A DNA stretch of 64,000 nucleotides from Streptococcus sanguinis SK1 = NCTC 7863 (GCF_000194945.1 NZ_GL878507.1:1069963-1133962); one strand, 5' to 3'; positions 25,256 through 35,617 are shown, counted from the stretch's first letter. A program made the numbers and translations. Notes: generated from the sequence alone by a model not told the origin.

Positions 25256-25654
25256 ATGAATAAATTTTTACGAGTGATTTTCATTTTACTAATCTTAGCT
25301 ATGCTGGGCGCAGCTACAATCCAGATTTTCCAGCCCCAGCTCTTGGGCAATGAGTCCATCTATGGTCTAGCTCCCTACTGGCAGCAGGAAATTGGTTTCT
25401 GGAATCTGGCTATTCTGCCTTTAGTCATTGCTGCCAACATAAAGTATGATTGGTTCTATCTGCGTATGACCTTGCTAGCACTGATTCTGGGCGGACTGGG
25501 CTTTGGAACCAACCATCTGCTAGGCTATCTGGAAAAGGCGAATCAAGCCAATCTACTGGGCTGGATTGAAAATTATCTGCTAGTCTTTTGCTGGATCATC
25601 GGCTGGGGACTAGAATATCGAAAAAGACAAAAAAGTGATGAAGAGACTGTCTAG
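25256..25654 (+). CDS. Small four-helix membrane protein, unknown
   Basis: A 132-residue protein with four hydrophobic segments (about 5-24, 48-62, 70-90 and 103-120) and a short charged C-terminal tail. I do not recognise the family with confidence. The ATG follows AAAGGAG. It is a single-gene unit with its own promoter overlapped by a Fur-box-like palindrome and its own terminator. The operator suggests control by a Fur-family protein such as PerR (gene at 43960) or another metal-dependent repressor, so a metal or peroxide-stress role is the best guess. Confidence 0.7.
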   Translation: MNKFLRVIFILLILAMLGAATIQIFQPQLLGNESIYGLAPYWQQEIGFWNLAILPLVIAANIKYDWFYLRMTLLALILGGLGFGTNHLLGYLEKANQANLLGWIENYLLVFCWIIGWGLEYRKRQKSDEETV

Positions 25655-25682
25655 ATAGGCAGATTCTTCATCGCTTTTTTCT
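25628..25682. terminator. Bidirectional terminator between the small membrane gene and icd
   Basis: AGTGATGAAGA (25634-25644) pairs with TCTTCATCGCT (25665-25675), with T runs at the exits on both strands. It separates converging genes, and the upstream stop codon (25652-25654) lies in the loop. Confidence 0.85.
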
Positions 25683-25685
25683 TCA

Positions 25686-26882
25686 TTATGGGAACTTTTC
25701 TATATTAACCAGTAGCTCCTCAGCAAATTGACTAGTGGTCAAAGCTGCTACTCCTTCCAGCTGACTAGCAAAATCCCCTGTCACTTTTTGCTCAAAGAGA
25801 GCCTTCTCAATAGCCTTAGTCAGGAGATGAGAGACCTCCGGCCAACCAATGTAATCAAAGAGCATAGCCCCCGATAAGAGAAGAGAAGAGGGATTAGCCT
25901 TATTTTGCCCCGCTATATCTGGCGCCGTTCCGTGAGTAGCTTCAAAAATAGCATGACCAGTCTCGTAATTAATATTGGCTCCTGGCGCAATACCAATCCC
26001 GCCCACCTGAGCAGCCAGGGCATCGCTGGCATAGTCACCATTTAGATTGGTCAAGGCAACAACATCAAATTTCTCTGGATAGAGCAAAATCTGTTGCAGA
26101 AAATTATCCGCAATGACGTCTTGGATGATTAGTTTTCTAGAAGCTAACTCATCCGCATACTCTCTTTGAGCTAGCTCATAGCCCCATTTCCGAAAACCAC
26201 CCTCTGTAAATTTCTGGATATTGCCCTTGTGAACCAGAGTTACCCGACTCAATCCTTTGGCAAGTGCATAGTCAATAGCCGCCCGTATCAGCCGCTCACT
26301 GCCCTGCTTAGAGATAGGCTTGATCCCAATAGCAGAGCTTTCTGGAAAGCGAATCTTGTCAACCTGCATATCCTTCTGCAGGAAATCGATAACTTTTTTG
26401 ACGGCAGCCGTTCCACTCTCCCACTCGATCCCCGCATAGATGTCTTCTGTATTCTCCCGAAAAATCGTGATATCAGTCTTCTCTGGGTGCTTGAGCGGAC
26501 TGGGAACTCCCTTGAAATAACGAACCGGTCGCAGGCAGGCGTAAAGGTCTAATTCTTGTCTCAGTGCCACATTCAAGGAACGAATCCCTTCTCCGACTGG
26601 AGTTTCTAAGGGCCCCTTTATAGCTACCAGACAATCCTTAATCGTTGCCAGCGTTTCATCCGGCAGCCAGTCACCCGTCAGGTCTGCTGCTTTTTTCCCA
26701 GCCAGAACTTCCTTCCAAACAACCTTTCTCTGTCCGCCATAAGCCTTTTCCACTGCCTTATCAAAGACCAGCTGGGCATTTTCCCAGATATCCACTCCAA
26801 TCCCGTCACCTTGGATGTAAGGAATAATAGGAGCATCCGGCACCTGCAACCGCCCTTTCTCAAACAAAATCTTATCTGCCAT
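25686..26882 (-). CDS. icd: Isocitrate dehydrogenase, NADP-type
   Basis: Oxidises isocitrate to 2-oxoglutarate. The 398-residue protein has the early [14 protein letters not shown] motif, the substrate loop near [20 protein letters not shown] (given in part), the YAGIEW segment, and the late [12 protein letters not shown] cofactor block. I start at the ATG at 26882, after GGAAGGAGAT. One base separates it from the citZ stop. It is the last gene of acnA-citZ-icd, which would supply 2-oxoglutarate for glutamate synthesis. Confidence 0.95.
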   Translation of the reverse strand: MADKILFEKGRLQVPDAPIIPYIQGDGIGVDIWENAQLVFDKAVEKAYGGQRKVVWKEVLAGKKAADLTGDWLPDETLATIKDCLVAIKGPLETPVGEGIRSLNVALRQELDLYACLRPVRYFKGVPSPLKHPEKTDITIFRENTEDIYAGIEWESGTAAVKKVIDFLQKDMQVDKIRFPESSAIGIKPISKQGSERLIRAAIDYALAKGLSRVTLVHKGNIQKFTEGGFRKWGYELAQREYADELASRKLIIQDVIADNFLQQILLYPEKFDVVALTNLNGDYASDALAAQVGGIGIAPGANINYETGHAIFEATHGTAPDIAGQNKANPSSLLLSGAMLFDYIGWPEVSHLLTKAIEKALFEQKVTGDFASQLEGVAALTTSQFAEELLVNIEKFP

Positions 26883-26883
26883 T

Positions 26884-28002
26884 TTATCTCCTTCCAATGG
26901 GAAGATACTCCAAATCTTGAGCACCAATATAGTTAGAACGCGGCCGAATCAACTTATTGTTCTTGCGCTGTTCCTGAATATGGGCAATCCAACCAGCCAC
27001 CCGACTCATGGCAAAAATCAGGGTGTAGATACTGCTGTCAATGCCCAGTACATGGTAAACCGTAGCCGAATAAAAATCGACATTCGGTATCAGGTGCTTG
27101 GTATGCTTCATATAAGCTTCAATCTCCTCTGAAAGCTGGTACCAGACCTCGTCCTTGGTTCCCTGTGTCAAGTCCTTGGCCATTTGACGCAGGTATTTTT
27201 CACGTGGATCCTGTGTCTTGTAAACTCGATGACCAAAGCCCATAATCTTCTCGTGAGAGGCCAGCTTGCGGTCTAGGTAGGCCTGACAATCTCCTTCCTC
27301 TCTGATCTCTTTCAGCATATCAAAGACACATTCATTAGCGCCGCCATGAAGAGAACCCTTGAGCGCTCCGACAGCTGCTGTCACACAGGAATAAATATCG
27401 GTCAAGGTTGAGGCGCAGACTCGAGCTGCAAAAGTTGAAGCATTGAGCTCATGGTCGGCATGGAGCACTAAGGCACAGTTAAAGGCTTTGACTTCAAGCT
27501 CACTCGCCTCTTGTCCTTTGAGCATATAAAGGAAATTAGCCGCAAATCCCAAATCCTCCCGCGGCTCTATCGGGGTCTGGCCCAACCTCAGTCTGGCAAA
27601 AGCCGCAATAATGGTCGGCATCTTTGCCATAAGTTGGATGCTCTGCTCATAGGTTGCTTCAAGAGACGCTTCCTCAGCATGGACATTATAAACGCCCAAA
27701 AGACTGACTGTTGAGCGCAAGACACTCATGGGATGAAGGTGCTTGCGGGACTGGATAAGGATGCACTGCTCCACCGCATCACTAATAGCATAATTAGCTC
27801 GCAGATCTTCCTCAAAATGCTTGAGCTCAATCTGAGTCGGTAAATGCAAATGCCACAGCAGATAAATCACCTCTTCAAAACTCGCATGGTGCTCTACCAA
27901 TTCAGAAATATTGTAGCCTGCATAAGACAAGGAATCATCCACAATCTGGCTAATCCTGGTATCACAGGCAATGGTATCTTTCAAACCGTCCGTCTGACTC
28001 AT
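26884..28002 (-). CDS. citZ: Citrate synthase
   Basis: Condenses oxaloacetate and acetyl-CoA into citrate. The 372-residue protein shows the citrate synthase blocks [27 protein letters not shown] and [15 protein letters not shown], holding the active-site histidines; the aspartate lies near [15 protein letters not shown] use the ATG at 28002, seven bases after GGAGG. A GTG two codons earlier overlaps that site. It begins two bases after the acnA stop, so the pair is tightly coupled. Confidence 0.95.
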   Translation of the reverse strand: MSQTDGLKDTIACDTRISQIVDDSLSYAGYNISELVEHHASFEEVIYLLWHLHLPTQIELKHFEEDLRANYAISDAVEQCILIQSRKHLHPMSVLRSTVSLLGVYNVHAEEASLEATYEQSIQLMAKMPTIIAAFARLRLGQTPIEPREDLGFAANFLYMLKGQEASELEVKAFNCALVLHADHELNASTFAARVCASTLTDIYSCVTAAVGALKGSLHGGANECVFDMLKEIREEGDCQAYLDRKLASHEKIMGFGHRVYKTQDPREKYLRQMAKDLTQGTKDEVWYQLSEEIEAYMKHTKHLIPNVDFYSATVYHVLGIDSSIYTLIFAMSRVAGWIAHIQEQRKNNKLIRPRSNYIGAQDLEYLPIGRR

Positions 28003-28004
28003 GC

Positions 28005-30668
28005 TCACACCTCCTCTAATTTCTTTCTAACGACCATGGGCAAAATTCCTCCGTTTTCATAGTAACGGATATCCGCTTCTGCATCAAAGCGCAGCCGAGC
28101 TTGAAAAGCTATTTCTTCAGTACCCTTACGAGCTACCACGTCAACTAGCTGGCCAACTTGCGGGTTCTGTGGCAGATTGATGTCGAAAGTCTCCTTACCT
28201 GTTAAGCCCAGACTAGCCGCACTCTCTCCCTCTAGATACTGCAAAGGAAGAATCCCCATCATGACCAGATTAGACCGGTGGATACGCTCAAAACTCTCTG
28301 CCAGCACCACCTTGACACCCAAAAGATTAGCCCCCTTAGCTGCCCAATCACGGCTGGACCCCATACCATAGTCTTTACCAGCTAGAACTATGGTGTCAAT
28401 TTGCTCTTCCTTGTAGCGCATGGCTGCTTCATAAATGGATAGCAACTCTCCTTTATAATCTGTGTAACCACCAATTTTCCCATCCGCCAGTTCATTTTTT
28501 ATCCGAATATTAGCAAAAGTCCCCCGCATCATGACCTCATGATTGCCCCGACGGCTGCCATAGGAATTAAACTCTTGGTAATCCACTCCGTGCTCCATCA
28601 AATAGGAAGCTGCAGGGCTGTTTCTGGCAATATTTCCTGCTGGGGAGATATGGTCTGTCGTCACCGTATCCCCAAATTTTGCCAGCACCGCAAGATTTTT
28701 CAGTGGCTGAATGGCTAAATCATCAGCTAAGCCATCAAAGTAAGGTGGATTTTGAATATAGGTCGAAGCCTGATTCCACTGATAATTCTGAGAAGAGGCT
28801 GTCGGAATCTGATTCCATTTTTCATTGTCATCAAACACATGAGCATATTCTTTTCCAAAAAGCTGGCGTGTCACATATTTTTGAACATAGTCTGCAACCA
28901 AGTCGTGCTCCGGCATCAAATCCATCAAATAAACTGGCTGCCCCTTTTGATCATAACCTAGTGGCTCACTAGTCAGATCGATATTGGTATTTCCAGCCAG
29001 AGCATAGGCAACTACCAAGGGCGGACTAGCTAGGAAATTGGCCTTGACCAGTGGATTGATCCGTCCTTCAAAATTCCGATTTCCTGAAAGAACAGCACTA
29101 GCCAGCAAGTCAGTATCCATAATCACTTGAGCCACTTCCGGTCGGAGATTGCCTGAATTTCCAATACAAGTGGTGCAGCCATAGCCGACAAGATTGAAAC
29201 CAAGCTGATCCAGATAAGTTTGCAGACCACTCTTCTTGAGATAGCCTGTGACCACCTTGCTGCCCGGAGCTAATGAAGTCTTGACAGTCTTTGAAACGCG
29301 TAAGCCTTTTTCGACTGCTTTCTTGGCTAAAAGCCCCGCCGCCATCAGGACATAGGGATTGGATGTATTGGTACAGCTAGTAATGGCAGCGATAGCCACA
29401 TGACCGGTCTTAATCGTCTCCTCATGGTCAGAAAATTGGACCACTGCAGACTTTTCCAGCTCGCTCTCATCTAGCCCAAAGCCTCGGACCCCCGCTTCTC
29501 TGACTAGACTAGCTTGAAACTCCTCTTTAGCAGCTGTTAATTCAATCAAATCCTGGGGTCGCTTGGGTCCTGAGATGCTCGGCACAATGCTGGACAAATC
29601 AATTTCGACTATCTTAGTATAGTTCGGCTCAACCTTTTCATTATAGAAGAGGTGATTTTTTTGAGCATAGAGACGGGTCAGCTCAATATGATCTTCCGTT
29701 CGATTGGTCAGGCGCATGTAATTGAGCGTTTCTTCATCTATCGGAAAATAACCACAGGTAGCACCGTATTCTGGCGCCATATTGGCCACCGTTGCCCGGT
29801 CAGCCAGACTTAGGTTAGACAAACCAGGCCCAAAGAACTCGACAAATTTGCCAACAACATTTTCCTGCCGCAAGATTTGCGTGACCTTTAAAGCCAAATC
29901 CGTCGCAGTCGCAATCTTAGGCAGCTTACCCAAGAGACGAACACCAATTACCTCAGGAACAGGGAAATAAGAAGCCTCACCCAGCATGGCAGCCTCAGCC
30001 TCAATCCCACCGACTCCCCAGCCCAGAACACCAATCCCATTAATCATTGTCGTATGACTATCCGTTCCAAACATGCTGTCTGGATAGAGTTGGCCATCCT
30101 TTTCAATGATGACATCACTGAGAAATTCGATATTGACCTGATGGATAATCCCAGTAGCAGGGGGAACTGCTCGATAATTATCAAACGATTTTTCTGCCCA
30201 TTTGAGAAATTCGTAGCGCTCATTGTTGCGGACAAACTCTTGGTTCATATTGGCTTCTAGAGCTGTATCACAGCCATAAAAGTCCACCTGAACACTGTGG
30301 TCAATAACTAAATCAACCGGAATCTCTGGATTAATCTGATCGGCTTGACCTCCCTGCCCGACAATAGCATCGCGCATACTAGCCAAATCCACTACGACAG
30401 GAACACCTGTAAAATCCTGGAGAATGACTCGACTAGGCTTAAAAGGAACTTCTCCGCTTGGTGATTTAGCTTGATAATACATTAAAGAGCTAATGTTATC
30501 TTTTGTTACGTCAACATCATCTTCCTTACGAAGAACACTTTCTAATAATATTCGTATAGAATAAGGAAGTTTTTCTATATCCCCTCCTAGTAGTGCCGAG
30601 GCTTTCCCAAGGTCTATGTATTGGTATATTTTGCCTTTGTAATTTAAATTGCTTAGGTATTCTGCCAT
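28005..30668 (-). CDS. acnA: Aconitate hydratase
   Basis: Isomerises citrate to isocitrate with a 4Fe-4S cluster. The 887-residue protein has the family length. The cluster cysteines appear in [11 protein letters not shown] and in [11 protein letters not shown], and the swivel domain follows with [13 protein letters not shown] and [15 protein letters not shown]. Start at the ATG at 30668 after GAGGGG. It is the first gene of the operon, behind a good promoter (30703-30731) with a palindrome upstream. No 2-oxoglutarate dehydrogenase or succinate-branch genes are in the window. Confidence 0.96.
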   Translation of the reverse strand: MAEYLSNLNYKGKIYQYIDLGKASALLGGDIEKLPYSIRILLESVLRKEDDVDVTKDNISSLMYYQAKSPSGEVPFKPSRVILQDFTGVPVVVDLASMRDAIVGQGGQADQINPEIPVDLVIDHSVQVDFYGCDTALEANMNQEFVRNNERYEFLKWAEKSFDNYRAVPPATGIIHQVNIEFLSDVIIEKDGQLYPDSMFGTDSHTTMINGIGVLGWGVGGIEAEAAMLGEASYFPVPEVIGVRLLGKLPKIATATDLALKVTQILRQENVVGKFVEFFGPGLSNLSLADRATVANMAPEYGATCGYFPIDEETLNYMRLTNRTEDHIELTRLYAQKNHLFYNEKVEPNYTKIVEIDLSSIVPSISGPKRPQDLIELTAAKEEFQASLVREAGVRGFGLDESELEKSAVVQFSDHEETIKTGHVAIAAITSCTNTSNPYVLMAAGLLAKKAVEKGLRVSKTVKTSLAPGSKVVTGYLKKSGLQTYLDQLGFNLVGYGCTTCIGNSGNLRPEVAQVIMDTDLLASAVLSGNRNFEGRINPLVKANFLASPPLVVAYALAGNTNIDLTSEPLGYDQKGQPVYLMDLMPEHDLVADYVQKYVTRQLFGKEYAHVFDDNEKWNQIPTASSQNYQWNQASTYIQNPPYFDGLADDLAIQPLKNLAVLAKFGDTVTTDHISPAGNIARNSPAASYLMEHGVDYQEFNSYGSRRGNHEVMMRGTFANIRIKNELADGKIGGYTDYKGELLSIYEAAMRYKEEQIDTIVLAGKDYGMGSSRDWAAKGANLLGVKVVLAESFERIHRSNLVMMGILPLQYLEGESAASLGLTGKETFDINLPQNPQVGQLVDVVARKGTEEIAFQARLRFDAEADIRYYENGGILPMVVRKKLEEV

Positions 30669-30702
30669 ATTTCTACCCCTCACTTATTTTAAATTGTTTT
30701 AT

Positions 30703-30731
30703 ATTATACTTTATTATGAAATTTTATGCAA
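30703..30731 (-). promoter_or_regulatory. acnA-citZ-icd promoter
   Basis: On the minus strand, TTGCAT (30731-30726), 17 bases and TATAAT (30708-30703), about 35 bases before the acnA start. Confidence 0.75.
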
Positions 30732-30756
30732 TAAAAATTATATTTTTTATGTTATG

Positions 30757-30771
30757 TTTTATTACATAAAA
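30757..30771. promoter_or_regulatory. Palindrome upstream of the acnA promoter
   Basis: TTTTAT-TAC-ATAAAA, a perfect 6-3-6 palindrome, lies about 26 bases upstream of the -35 box. Its position would suit an activator or repressor site, for example a CcpC-like LysR regulator. The region is AT-rich, so this is tentative. Confidence 0.35.
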
Positions 30772-30826
30772 TAACAGTTTTTTAAATATAGACCAACTGT
30801 ACCAATCATTTTCTTTCCCAAGCACG

Positions 30827-30856
30827 AAAAAACAAGCACCATTCTCGGTGCTTGTT
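30827..30856 (-). terminator. corA terminator
   Basis: On the minus strand, AACAAGCACC pairs perfectly with GGTGCTTGTT, with a six-base loop and a T run. Confidence 0.9.
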
Positions 30857-30879
30857 ATAGGGAAAATAATTTCAAATGT

Positions 30880-31788
30880 TTACTTCTTATTGGCCAACCA
30901 TTTAAGAAGCTTGGTCAGAAGTCCCCAGATAATCAGACTAATGATAACAATATAGATCCAGGCGTTTTTATCATTTGACAAGGGCAGAGGAACATTCATA
31001 CCAAAGAAACCAGTAATAACTGCGAGTACTGCCAGAAGGACCGAAATGATGGTCAAGACCGTCAAATTGTCATTCAGATTGTTGTTCAGGATGTTATTGT
31101 AGGAGCCAGAAAGCTGGCTGAGAACTTGAGAAATCAGATCGGTCATGGAGACGAGCTGACGAGCCTCAATCATAGCATCCTCAAACTGCTCGGTTTCTAA
31201 TTCATCAAAACGTCGGTAAATGCCATGACTTTTGATATGCTCTAGGAGCATGCGATTCTGCTTAGCTGCAGCAACTAGATAGACCATAGAAGTTTCCAAG
31301 TCTGACAGGGCAAATAGGTGTTTTTTGGTAGTGGTCTGACGCAGGAGAGCATTAATCTCATCCTTGCGCTTGTCCATCCGCTCAACGACCGGATAGTAAG
31401 AATTGGAGACCAACTCCAGACTAGCAAAGAGAAACTTATAGACCGATACTGGCTCATGACGCTCAGTATAGGCTTTCATCATATCCACAACATAGGCATT
31501 GTCTTGGTTGCTGATCGTAATGAGCCGTCTCTGTTGCACCACAAAGGTCATGGGAATCGTCTCATAATGTTCCTTATCTGTCGCTAGATTAAGGACATTG
31601 TAGATAAAGACAACCGTTCCATTCTCACGATTGTAGTCCATGTGAGCCCGCTCGTTCTTATCGAGTGCATACTCGATGGTCTCCTGATCAATTTCATAAT
31701 CCTGATAAATCCGTGCGTTCTTTTTGAAACTATCTGAGTCAATGTTGATCCAGACAGACTGATCTTTTAGTTTTCTTTCCAGAAACAT
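30880..31788 (-). CDS. CorA-family magnesium/divalent cation channel
   Basis: A 302-residue channel that lets Mg2+ (or Co2+, Ni2+) into the cell as a pentamer. The large N-terminal cytoplasmic domain (about 1-235) ends in a long helix, followed by two membrane segments. The selectivity motif GMN lies in TGFFGMNVPLPLSND after the first segment, and the C-terminus ends in lysines. It is preceded by a 338-base non-coding stretch with several hairpins and closed by a strong terminator. The ion is assigned from the family. Confidence 0.92.
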   Translation of the reverse strand: MFLERKLKDQSVWINIDSDSFKKNARIYQDYEIDQETIEYALDKNERAHMDYNRENGTVVFIYNVLNLATDKEHYETIPMTFVVQQRRLITISNQDNAYVVDMMKAYTERHEPVSVYKFLFASLELVSNSYYPVVERMDKRKDEINALLRQTTTKKHLFALSDLETSMVYLVAAAKQNRMLLEHIKSHGIYRRFDELETEQFEDAMIEARQLVSMTDLISQVLSQLSGSYNNILNNNLNDNLTVLTIISVLLAVLAVITGFFGMNVPLPLSNDKNAWIYIVIISLIIWGLLTKLLKWLANKK

Positions 31789-31938
31789 GGAGCTCCTTTC
31801 TACAATGTAGAATAATTCTCTAATAAACTAGCGCCCAACTTCATAAACTCTTCCTGCAAGCAAATATGCAATATCGAAGCACAAAACCAATCAAATCAAC
31901 TGCCTCGCCTGACGAGATTAGTCAAGTGGCTAGCAAGG

Positions 31939-32119
31939 GGCCAAACTGAACTCGGCCTTAGTAACTTTAGTTTGTTATACAATCATAACAATCCCATTCA
32001 CTTCGACACGGAGTTTGGCAAATCGATTTTATTTGCCAAACGCAGTTAGTAAGGTACTTAGCCATGGTCCCATAGGACATGACGTAGATTGCTTAGACTA
32101 CTATGTAGCAAAGCAATCT
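31939..32119. other. Non-coding region with several hairpins between prfC and corA
   Basis: No gene is seen in 31789-32126. Four inverted repeats stand out: GGCC arms at 31939-31942/31954-31957, TTTGGCAAAT/ATTTGCCAAA at 32014-32040 (10 bases, perfect), GTCC/GGAC near 32063-32081, and AGATTGCTT/AAGCAATCT at 32086-32119 (9 bases, perfect, with an inner CTAC/GTAG stem). None has a T run. It may be a decayed mobile repeat, a 3' UTR of prfC or an untranslated leader of corA. Confidence 0.5.
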
Positions 32120-32126
32120 TAGTACG

Positions 32127-33671
32127 TTACATCTTCTCTTCCAGTTTAACATCTGGATACTTGTCAGCGAACCAGCGCAAGGCAAAGTCGTTTTCAAAGA
32201 GGAAGACTGGCTGGTCAAAGCGGTCTTTGGCTAGAATGTTACGGCTAGAAGACATGCGCTCGTCCAAGTCATCTGGTGAAATCCAACGGACAGTCTTTTT
32301 ACCCATAGGATTCATAACTACTTCAGCATTGTATTCATTTTCCATGCGGTGCTTGAAGACTTCAAACTGAAGCTGACCGACAGCGCCTAGCATGTACTCG
32401 CCCGTCTGGTAGTTGGTATAAAGCTGGATGGCTCCCTCTTGCACCAGCTGCTCAATCCCCTTATGGAAGGATTTTTGCTTCATGACATTCTTAGCCGAAA
32501 CCTTCATAAAGATCTCTGGAGTAAAGGTTGGCAGAGGCTCAAATTCAAATTTATTTTTTCCAACGGTCAGGGTATCACCAACCTGATAAGTCCCTGTATC
32601 GTAAACCCCGATAATATCTCCAGCTACGGCATTGGTCACATTCTCCCGACTCTCAGCCATAAACTGGGTGACATTAGACAGTTTAGCAGACTTGCCAGTG
32701 CGAGGCAAATTGACACTCATACCGCGCTCGAACTCGCCAGAAACGATACGGACAAAGGCGATACGGTCGCGGTGGCGCGGATCCATATTGGCCTGAATTT
32801 TAAAAACAAAACCAGAAAAATCTGGACTAAGCGGCTCAACTACCTCGCCATCTGTCTTCTTGTGGCCATGCGGTTCCGGAGCAAACTTGAGGAAGGTTTC
32901 CAGGAAAGTCTGGACGCCAAAGTTGGTCAGGGCTGAGCCGAAGAAAACAGGTGTCAGCTTGCCAGCCAAAATTGCTTCTTCTGAGAATTCATTTCCAGCT
33001 TCGCTCAAGAGCTCAATATCTTCTTTGACCTGCTCATAAAAAGGATTGGAGGCAAACAGTTGGTCGCCTTCTGTCAGAGTCGCAAAGCGCTCCTCACCCT
33101 TATAAAGCTCCAGCCGCTCATTGTAGAGATCATAAAGGCCTTCAAAACTCTTCCCCATGCCAATTGGCCAATTCATCGGGTAGCTGGCAATACCCAAAAT
33201 CTCTTCCAATTCTTCCAACAAGTCCAAGGGCTCGCGACCGTCACGATCCAGCTTGTTCATAAAGGTAAAGACTGGAATACCACGATGCTTAACAACCTCA
33301 AAGAGCTTCTTGGTCTGGGCCTCAATACCCTTAGCCGAGTCAATAACCATGACCGCAGCATCCACCGCCATCAAGGTCCGATAAGTATCTTCTGAGAAGT
33401 CCTCATGCCCCGGCGTATCCAGGATATTGACCCGCTTGCCATCGTAGTCAAACTGCATGACAGAGGAAGTCACTGAAATCCCCCGCTGTTTCTCGATATC
33501 CATCCAGTCAGACTTGGCAAAATTACCCGTCTTTTTCCCCTTGACTGTCCCAGCTTCACGAATCTCACCCCCGAAGTAGAGCAACTGCTCCGTGATGGTC
33601 GTTTTCCCCGCGTCCGGGTGGGAGATAATGGCAAAGGTCCGGCGTTTCTTAATTTCTTCTTGTAAAGTCAT
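32127..33671 (-). CDS. prfC: Peptide chain release factor 3
   Basis: A GTPase that recycles release factors 1 and 2 from the ribosome after termination. The 514-residue protein has the translational GTPase motifs [12 protein letters not shown] (G1), the effector-region [16 protein letters not shown] (G3) and [13 protein letters not shown] (G4), followed by EF-Tu domain 2-like and RF3 C-terminal domains. Its own promoter lies at 33759-33787, with a leader of about 80 bases. Confidence 0.96.
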   Translation of the reverse strand: MTLQEEIKKRRTFAIISHPDAGKTTITEQLLYFGGEIREAGTVKGKKTGNFAKSDWMDIEKQRGISVTSSVMQFDYDGKRVNILDTPGHEDFSEDTYRTLMAVDAAVMVIDSAKGIEAQTKKLFEVVKHRGIPVFTFMNKLDRDGREPLDLLEELEEILGIASYPMNWPIGMGKSFEGLYDLYNERLELYKGEERFATLTEGDQLFASNPFYEQVKEDIELLSEAGNEFSEEAILAGKLTPVFFGSALTNFGVQTFLETFLKFAPEPHGHKKTDGEVVEPLSPDFSGFVFKIQANMDPRHRDRIAFVRIVSGEFERGMSVNLPRTGKSAKLSNVTQFMAESRENVTNAVAGDIIGVYDTGTYQVGDTLTVGKNKFEFEPLPTFTPEIFMKVSAKNVMKQKSFHKGIEQLVQEGAIQLYTNYQTGEYMLGAVGQLQFEVFKHRMENEYNAEVVMNPMGKKTVRWISPDDLDERMSSSRNILAKDRFDQPVFLFENDFALRWFADKYPDVKLEEKM

Positions 33672-33758
33672 CTTCTTCTCTTTCTTTTATTTAGGATAAT
33701 GGTGAATCTTAGTATTTTTTATTTTACATCGGAATAGTCTAATCCTTTCAACCTACCT

Positions 33759-33787
33759 ATTATAGCGGATTTAGCGCTTTTTTTCAA
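33759..33787 (-). promoter_or_regulatory. prfC promoter
   Basis: On the minus strand, TTGAAA (33787-33782), 17 bases and TATAAT (33764-33759). Confidence 0.75.
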
Positions 33788-33802
33788 TTATCTAAAGAAG
33801 AT

Positions 33803-33825
33803 AAAAATCGCTCTTTCGAGCGATT
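33803..33825 (-). terminator. Terminator of a decayed small gene
   Basis: On the minus strand, AATCGCTC pairs with GAGCGATT around a GAAA tetraloop, followed by TTT. The only candidate gene it serves is the broken reading frame at 33860-34046. Confidence 0.85.
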
Positions 33826-33859
33826 CTATTCTCCTAAGTCTAAGTCAATGAAATTTCCT

Positions 33860-34046
33860 TTAAAATCTTACAATGACACTGTTAAAGAGGAAAATTGTAA
33901 AGATGAAGATTAAACCCAGTAAATAGAGCAGGCGTTTTTCTGATTTCCAGCTCTTCCTTTTCTTCAGCTGTCACAGAAGCGTCTAGCTCGACCAGCTTAA
34001 AGAGTTGATAGACAAACAGTCCATTTGTTACTAGAAGCAAAGCAAG
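33860..34046 (-). pseudogene. Frameshifted small two-helix membrane protein
   Basis: The minus strand reads ALLLVTNGLFVYQLFKLVEL followed by a charged stretch (TAEEKEEL). One frame over it then reads KSEKRLLYLLGLIFIFTIFL and ends FNSVIVRF with TAA at 33862-33860. Together these look like one small protein with two membrane segments and a charged linker, broken by a frameshift near 33940. No good start codon is seen (a TGA lies just upstream), so the 5' end is also lost or altered. A clean terminator follows. Family not recognised. A sequencing error at the frameshift cannot be excluded. Confidence 0.5.
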
Positions 34047-34118
34047 TCATGATAAAACTATCTAATTAAGAAAATTCCTGCGACATTAACTTGACAGGAG
34101 CTATAAATTTAAAGTGAA

Positions 34119-34805
34119 TTAACTGTGGACCAGACTTAACTGCTTTTTCCACCGTATCTTAAACAATATATCAAAGAGAACCAGAGCCAGAGAAAGAATG
34201 ACTGACACAAGAAGGTATTTTATCCATAAGGGAGCGTTAGGGATAAAAGGCGGACTTTTTAGCAGACCGTAATTACCTCCGGTCACTTGATTAACGCCGA
34301 CTAGGAAAAGATTGAGTCCAAAGGTGTAGGCGACAATCATGTATTTCTTGAGCAGGGTCTTGTCGTAGTGATTCATCAGATAAATCAAGGAATTAACCAA
34401 GAGAGCATAGTGACCAATCAGGAAAGAGAAGCTGGTAATATGCGGGAAATCATAGGGGTCAAAGACTGGGTAGCCCAAGGCAAAGACCGCTCCGCTGGCT
34501 CCTAATAGAGCAAAATACTGCTTGCTGCGCCATTTATCTGGCAGAAAGACCACCGCAAACATAGCCAGACGGCAATGATAAAAGGGTAGACTATTGGTAA
34601 AGGGAATCCGAAAACCAAAATACCAGCTATAAAGCATCAGCAGTTGAGCAATCTGAATCCACTTAAAAGCCTTGACAAAACGCGGATTATCATGGTATTT
34701 GAGCGAGCTCCAAATAGACAGCAAAACCAGAGCAATCATCACAGCATACCATAAAATCGAGATAGGCGGTGCTACCGTTTTTGTCGTAGTTAAAAAATCT
34801 TTCAT
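34119..34805 (-). CDS. TIGR02206/YwaF-like integral membrane protein (copy 2)
   Basis: A 228-residue protein with about seven hydrophobic segments. The LPFYHCRLAMFA and VFDPYDFPHITSFSFLIGH motifs fit the YwaF/TIGR02206 family of unknown function. It is clearly paralogous to the gene just upstream (34824-35510), and the two share length, spacing of segments and motifs. The ATG follows CGGAGG. The pair is probably co-transcribed (18-base gap). Confidence 0.8.
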   Translation of the reverse strand: MKDFLTTTKTVAPPISILWYAVMIALVLLSIWSSLKYHDNPRFVKAFKWIQIAQLLMLYSWYFGFRIPFTNSLPFYHCRLAMFAVVFLPDKWRSKQYFALLGASGAVFALGYPVFDPYDFPHITSFSFLIGHYALLVNSLIYLMNHYDKTLLKKYMIVAYTFGLNLFLVGVNQVTGGNYGLLKSPPFIPNAPLWIKYLLVSVILSLALVLFDILFKIRWKKQLSLVHS

Positions 34806-34823
34806 AAATCCTCCGTTAGATGA

Positions 34824-35510
34824 TTAGGTTAGGGTGACTGTCTTGGTCTGCTCCACGCGCTTAAAAATTTCAGAAACCAAGCAGACTGCTGCACTTAAGA
34901 CGATTGAGACAAGCAGATAATTGAGCAGGAGTCCGTGATTGCCAACAAGCGGCGGATCTGTGAGAAATCCATAAGAACCCTTTGTCAACATATTGATAAC
35001 AAGCAAAAACGCATTCATCAGAAAGGTCGTCCACACCACTCGCTGCCAGCTCATAGAGAAAGTATGATAATATCTGAAAAGATAAATCAAACAATTTCCC
35101 AAGAGCGCTAGATGACCGATGATAAAGGACAAAATAGTGATATGGGGAAAAGGGTAAGGATCAAAAATCGGATAAATAAAGGCTACAATCGATCCAAAAG
35201 TCCCCAAAAGTGCAAAATAATATTTATACACTGAGCGATTAGGCAGAAACATCAAGGCAAACATGGCCATCCTGCAATGATAAAAAGGCAGACTTTCAGA
35301 CAGTGGGGCAGCAGTCAGCATATACCAAGAGTAGAGGCCTATCAGCTGGCAAGCTTGCATCCCGACAAATAGCTGCTGGTAAGGCTTCCGATTGTAGTAG
35401 CGATAGGAAAGCCAGATAATCGCAAAGACCAGCCCCAAAAGAACAAAATACCAAAGTCCCAGTTGAGGCGGTTCGGTTTTATAGGTTGTAAACATATCTC
35501 TTATTCCCAT
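34824..35510 (-). CDS. TIGR02206/YwaF-like integral membrane protein (copy 1)
   Basis: A 228-residue, seven-segment membrane protein with LPFYHCRMAMFALMFLPN and IFDPYPFPHITILSFIIGH, paralogous to the next gene downstream. The start is unsure: AGGAG abuts the first ATG (35510), and a second in-frame ATG follows five codons later. Tandem copies suggest gene duplication with possible specialisation. Function unknown. Confidence 0.78.
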   Translation of the reverse strand: MGIRDMFTTYKTEPPQLGLWYFVLLGLVFAIIWLSYRYYNRKPYQQLFVGMQACQLIGLYSWYMLTAAPLSESLPFYHCRMAMFALMFLPNRSVYKYYFALLGTFGSIVAFIYPIFDPYPFPHITILSFIIGHLALLGNCLIYLFRYYHTFSMSWQRVVWTTFLMNAFLLVINMLTKGSYGFLTDPPLVGNHGLLLNYLLVSIVLSAAVCLVSEIFKRVEQTKTVTLT

Positions 35511-35617
35511 CTCCTAGGTTTCCATTCTAATATAAGGTTTGAACAAGGTTGAGTTTGCCTGTTGTTGCAATAATTTCTAGCTTTTTCAGACAAAAAGCAT
35601 TCCAGAAACTTACTTAA

